Assembly: GCA_044225415.1 (NCBI GenBank)
Contig: JBGAIO010000127.1
Span: 1 to 5,933, forward strand
Length of the DNA: 5,933 nucleotides
From: JALORV01 sp044225415
Lineage (GTDB): Bacteria; Pseudomonadota; Gammaproteobacteria; Burkholderiales; Burkholderiaceae_F
Direction of reading: 5' to 3'
The notes below the pieces were generated by a model. It was not told the origin of the DNA. It saw nothing but the letters and a program-made list of their open reading frames with translations, and made no database searches. The position numbers were made by a program, and so were the translations under genes. Of this stretch, positions 3,814 to 5,933 are shown piece by piece (the first letter of the stretch is position 1; the number at the start of each line of letters is the position of its first letter).

Positions 3814-5933
3814 GCGCGCGTTCTTCGAGCTGCGTCAGCAGCGCCCGCGCGCGCCGCACGACCGCGCCCGGCACGCCCGCGAGCTGCGCCACTGCCAGTC
3901 CGTAGCTCTGGCTGGCTGGCCCTTCGCGTACCTCGTGCAGGAACACGACGCGGCTGCCGGCCTCGGCAGCGGCCACGTGCACGTTGGCCACCTCCGCATG
4001 CTGCTCGGCGAGCTGTGTCAGCTCGAAGTAGTGCGTGGCGAACAGCGTCATGCAGCGGTTCTTCTCGACCAGCTCGCGCGCGATCGCCGCGGCGAGCGCC
4101 ATGCCGTCGAAGGTCGACGTGCCGCGGCCGATCTCGTCCATCAGCACGAGGCTCGATTCGGTGGCACCGTTGAGGATCGCCGCGGCCTCGGTCATCTCGA
4201 CCATGAACGTGGAGCGGCCGCGCGCGAGGTCGTCGGCGGCGCCGATGCGCGTCAGGATGCGATCGACCGGCCCCAGCCGCGCGCTCGTCGCCGGCACGAA
4301 GCTGCCCGCATACGCGAGCAGCGCGACCAGGGCCACCGAGCGCATGTAGGTCGACTTGCCGCCCATGTTCGGACCGGTGATGACCAGCAGCTGGCGCTTC
4401 GGATGCAGCACGCAGTCGTTGGGCACATAGGCCTCGAGTTCGCGCTCGACCACGGCGTGTCGCGCGCCGCGAATGTCCAGACCGGCGCGGTCGGTGATCT
4501 CCGGTTCGGTCCAGCGGGCCAGCCGCGCGTGCAGGGCCAGTGCGTGCAGCGCGTCGAGCGATGCGATGGCGTCGGCCGCGCGCAGCAGCGCAGGCACGTC
4601 GGCCGCGAGGGTCGTCACCAGTGCTTCGTACAGCGCCTTCTCGCGCGCCAGCGCACGCTCTCGGGCCGACAGCGCGCGGTCCTCGAAGGTCTTCAGTTCC
4701 GGCGTGATGTAGCGCTCGGCGTTCTTCAGGGTCTGTCGGCGGCGGTAGTCGTCGGGCACGCGGTCGGCCTGCCCATTCGTGACCTCGATGTAGAAGCCAT
4801 GCACGCGGTTGTATTCGACGCGCAGGTTGGCGATGCCGGTGCGGACGCGTTCGCGCTGTTCCAGCGCGACCAGGAACTCGCCGGTGTTGTCGCGCAGGCC
4901 ACGCAGCTCGTCGAGCTCGGCGTCGTGACCCGCGGCAATGACGTCGCCGTCGCGTACCGAATGCGCCGGCAGCGGCAGCAGCGCGCGCGTCAGCGTGTCG
5001 GCGATCGACGGCGCCAGGCGACAGGCGTCGCCGAACTGCGAGAGCAGCGGATCGCCGGCGGTTTCGGCCAGCGCGGCCACCTGCGCGAGCGCCGGCAATG
5101 CATCGCGCAGCGCGGCCAGTTCGCGCGGCCGCACGCTGGCGAGCGACACGCGCGTGGCGATGCGTTCCACGTCGGGCAGGTCGCGCAATGCCTCGGCGAA
5201 AGTGTCGACCGCCGCGCGTGCCTGCGTCGCGGCTTCGAGCAGCGTGGCAATGGCGCGATGCCGTGCGCGCGGCGCGGCCGCGTCGCGCAGCGGATGATGG
5301 AGCCAGTGGCGCAGCCGCCGACTGCCCATCGCCGTGGCGCAGCGATCGAGCAGCGTGAACAGCGTCGGCCCGTCGTCGCCGCGCAGCGTCGCGGTGATCT
5401 CCAGGTTGCGCCGGGTGGCCGGGTCGAGCAGCAGGTATTCGGACGTGGTCTCGCGCGTCAGGCGCGCCACATGCGGCAGGCGGCCGCCCTGCGTGGTGCC
5501 GGCGTAGTCGAGCAACGCGGCGGCGGCGGCGAGGATCTCCGGCGCATCGGATACATCGAAGGCGTCGAGGGTCGCGACCTGCAGCAGGCGTTGCAGGCCA
5601 TCGCGTCCGCGCGTTGCATCGAAGTGCCAGTCGGGCCGCGATTGCAGCACGGCGCCGCCAGCACGCACCGCGGCGCCGAGCGTGTCCGCCCATGCCTCGG
5701 CGATCAGGAGTTCGGAAGGGCCGATCCGCGCCAGCTCCGAGGCCAGCGCTGCCGGCGTGACGCTGGGGGCGCGCAGCTCGCCCGACGACAGCACCAGCCA
5801 CGCGAGTCCGAACAGCCCTCCGCGCTGCGCCGGCGGCGCCAGCGCCAGCAGTGGCGCGTTGGACTTGTCGGGCAACAACCCCGTGTCGGTGAGTGTGCCG
5901 GGCGTGACCACGCGCACGACCTTGCGCTCCACC
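3629..5933 (-). CDS. mutS: DNA mismatch repair protein MutS (5' partial; disturbed 3' end)
   Basis: MutS binds mismatches and, using ATP, recruits MutL. The frame enters the window at the VERKVVRVVTPGT segment (about residue 106 in E. coli), so roughly 105 N-terminal residues, with the mismatch-contacting Phe-x-Glu, lie outside; the GTG at 5932 is an internal Val. Window residues 1-100 finish the mismatch-binding domain and the connector. The lever and clamp follow (VEYNRVHGFYIEV). The ATPase holds Walker A GPNMGGKST at 520-528, Walker B LMDEIGRGTST with D599/E600, then TLFATHYFELTQL and SYGLAVAQLAGVP. After QLDLFAA (711-717) the frame turns to Arg/Ala-rich text ending at the TGA 3629-3631. 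A MutS-like C-terminus (HDALMDLAQRLYGIDLDG, then SPRDA) continues in a second frame at about 3767-3670, and LLDGLQRLARAG in a third. See findings. The catalytic core is intact. The gene converges on the slyD-like gene and overlaps its extended frame by 185 bp. Confidence 0.95.
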   Translation of the reverse strand, partial: VERKVVRVVTPGTLTDTGLLPDKSNAPLLALAPPAQRGGLFGLAWLVLSSGELRAPSVTPAALASELARIGPSELLIAEAWADTLGAAVRAGGAVLQSRPDWHFDATRGRDGLQRLLQVATLDAFDVSDAPEILAAAAALLDYAGTTQGGRLPHVARLTRETTSEYLLLDPATRRNLEITATLRGDDGPTLFTLLDRCATAMGSRRLRHWLHHPLRDAAAPRARHRAIATLLEAATQARAAVDTFAEALRDLPDVERIATRVSLASVRPRELAALRDALPALAQVAALAETAGDPLLSQFGDACRLAPSIADTLTRALLPLPAHSVRDGDVIAAGHDAELDELRGLRDNTGEFLVALEQRERVRTGIANLRVEYNRVHGFYIEVTNGQADRVPDDYRRRQTLKNAERYITPELKTFEDRALSARERALAREKALYEALVTTLAADVPALLRAADAIASLDALHALALHARLARWTEPEITDRAGLDIRGARHAVVERELEAYVPNDCVLHPKRQLLVITGPNMGGKSTYMRSVALVALLAYAGSFVPATSARLGPVDRILTRIGAADDLARGRSTFMVEMTEAAAILNGATESSLVLMDEIGRGTSTFDGMALAAAIARELVEKNRCMTLFATHYFELTQLAEQHAEVANVHVAAAEAGSRVVFLHEVREGPASQSYGLAVAQLAGVPGAVVRRARALLTQLEERALRRPQLDLFAAARLRAASSDQAPRTTRSWTLRSGCTASISMDCRHAMRAARRAAAPRARRH

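Noticed and set aside
3450..5801. Second long minus-strand open frame across mutS
   Set aside because: Most of it is out-of-frame MutS. Only the short piece at about 3767-3670 looks like protein, and that is explained as the shifted MutS tail.
5930..5932. GTG as a possible mutS start
   Set aside because: It encodes the internal Val of the conserved VERKVVR segment; the true start is beyond the window.
1..5933. CRISPR array, insertion sequence, integrase or attachment site
   Set aside because: No regularly spaced repeats, transposase-like frames or terminal inverted repeats are visible on either strand.

Overview
This is a very GC-rich (clearly well above 60% by eye), ordinary-looking chromosomal window from a Gram-negative proteobacterium. 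The ribosomal oxygenase RoxA/YcfD, a MutS of the E. coli type, a SlyD-like FKBP and a lipoprotein signal peptide with a classical lipobox all fit Gammaproteobacteria. A high-GC lineage such as Lysobacterales/Xanthomonadales or a relative is my best guess. I see no mobile element, CRISPR array, RNA gene or phage gene.

Layout. (1) Positions 1-699 (+) hold the 3' part of a metallo-beta-lactamase-fold hydrolase of the YycJ/WalJ type. (2) A perfect 32-bp palindrome at 709-740 is a bidirectional terminator between this gene and the convergent small lipoprotein gene at 761-1087 (-). (3) The 293-bp non-coding stretch 1088-1380 holds a perfect TATAAT -10 box on the minus strand, an inverted repeat and two short direct repeats. 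(4) Positions 1381-3023 (-) are a two-gene operon: roxA, then a 171-aa protein whose start overlaps the roxA stop in an ATGA. (5) A 67-bp divergent intergenic region separates roxA from a SlyD-like peptidyl-prolyl isomerase gene at 3091 (+). (6) Positions 3629-5933 (-) hold mutS, which lacks its N-terminal ~105 codons because the window ends there.

How the genes relate. RoxA (ribosomal protein L16 hydroxylation) and the SlyD-like chaperone both belong to translation and protein quality control. MutS is the mismatch sensor, and the YycJ family has been tied to mismatch repair in Bacillus, but the ~3 kb between the two genes here makes a direct link speculative.

The oddest part is the slyD/mutS convergent 3' junction (about 3540-3790). 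The C-terminal coding signal of MutS jumps from frame to frame, and the SlyD-like frame runs about 85 codons past the family end into antisense mutS. Every apparent shift can be explained by one missing base. That pattern suggests either local sequence errors or real decay of both 3' ends. I found no convincing undescribed system. The most open biological questions are the RoxA-coupled 171-aa protein and the Pro-Ala-rich lipoprotein with its long leader.
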